This document shows positions 63,268 to 64,000 of a stretch of 64,000 bases of DNA, one piece after another. This stretch comes from Spinacia oleracea (lineage: Eukaryota; Streptophyta; Magnoliopsida; Caryophyllales; Amaranthaceae), in the NCBI RefSeq assembly GCF_020520425.1, contig NC_079491.1, forward strand, positions 46,738,027-46,802,026. Direction: 5' to 3'. The position numbers and the translations under genes are program-made. The notes under the pieces were generated by a model. It was given only the letters and a program-made list of their open reading frames with translations. It did no database searches and had not been told where the DNA came from. How positions within the stretch are numbered: the stretch's first letter is position 1; each line of letters begins with the position of its first letter.

Positions 63268-64000
63268 TTATTTTTTAGTGGTTGGTTTTCAAATTATCTA
63301 TATAACTTTCATATTAAATTGCAAGTCGTTATATAAAATTATGGGATAATTATTAAAATATGCACAAGGAAATGTACAGTTATAGTCAATGGCGGAGCCA
63401 AATTTTATCCTTGAGAGGCTAAACATGCAAGTGAATACGTCAAATTTGAATTGTAATAATTTAATTTGTAAGGTTACGTAAAGATAAATGAGGAGTACTT
63501 TAATACTGTGTAGTATGCTTTTTATTTAAAAAAAAAACATAGTATGTCTGGCCTATGTTTTAAAAACTTTAATAGAAAAGAACGACTGTTAAAAACGACA
63601 TTTGTAGAACCCATTATTCGAACACGGATTGTTTTTCTATAAATTTGAAACAATCGTCCATGCACTTGACCAACTGGAACCATTTTTTCTATCTTGGGGG
63701 ATCCCCTAGCCGCCCCCTAGCTAGCCCCACCGGTGGTTATAGTAGTTTCAAGAGAAATTTATGAGAAATAACATTTTCAAAAGAAATTCAACAATTACGG
63801 TATATTGAAATCCATGTCTTTAACTAATATTTTAGTTAAAAGACAAAATACATATCTCATTTTCCTCTCCCGTGCAATGGCAAAAGCGATAGTTATTTTG
63901 GAACGGACGGAGTAGTATTACAAGTTTGTTTTAAATATTTTAAAAGATTGTACTATATGTACATCAAAATAAAACTTTGTCTCAAAACAATAATCCGTGA

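Larger units (their letters stand above)
60230..64000. other. Repeat-rich DNA upstream of the SWEET exons
   Basis: No exon was recognised. It holds an 89-bp duplication, short tandem repeats, a Helitron-like end, a GC hairpin, ATT-rich stretches (62760-62860, 62955-63010), a palindromic MITE and a Stowaway-like right end near 63903-63917 (GGAACGGACGGAG). It may be intron of the SWEET gene or intergenic. Confidence 0.5.

Overview
This is nuclear DNA of a flowering plant, most likely a eudicot. The genes are split by many GT-AG introns, the background is AT-rich, and plant-type transposons are everywhere (Stowaway, Tourist-like, hAT-like, Mutator-like, CACTA, SINE, LTR and Helitron-type ends). 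The style of some repeats would fit the amaranth/chenopod family, but nothing here proves it. I see no rRNA gene, organelle DNA, CRISPR array or bacterial-type operon.

Layout. (1) 1-22370, plus strand: a PX-PH type phospholipase D (PLD zeta) without its first exon(s). Nineteen exons can be read and join in frame to 1022 residues with both HKD motifs. One intron uses a GC donor. The introns are loaded with small DNA transposons. (2) 22371-24289: convergent intergenic DNA with an (AT)n tract and a Tourist-like MITE. (3) 24290-32747, minus strand: a complete four-exon gene for a 427-residue spermidine-synthase-fold / METTL13-like methyltransferase with a transit-peptide-like N terminus. Its introns hold a SINE, a 1.4-kb Mutator-like element and several MITEs. 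(4) 32844-47763: gene-poor DNA with Stowaway MITEs, a 4-kb AT-rich block of degenerate and tandem repeats, GC-rich LTR-like sequence with a CGGAAA minisatellite, a probable gutted DNA transposon and a Helitron-like end. (5) 47769-59360: a solo-LTR-like element (TG..CA, 5-bp target duplication) split by a 9.9-kb CACTA transposon (3-bp target duplication). The CACTA carries a decayed TNP2 transposase gene and an apparently intact second gene. (6) 59839-60229, minus strand: the last two exons of a SWEET16/17-like sugar transporter. The rest of that gene lies beyond the window or in an upstream intron. (7) 60230-64000: repeats only.

The three host genes have no evident shared pathway. The most distinctive observation is a set of non-autonomous, hAT-like elements, most of them inside the PLD gene. 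They share one design: 8-bp target duplications and long GC-rich arrays of a short oligomer facing inward from both ends. The oligomer differs between families (GTGTCGG, ACGGGT, GTTCCGG, AAGCGC). Three copies, from two of these families, and the related element at 42060-43795 also carry an AAACCCTA box and 5'UTR-like sequence inside.
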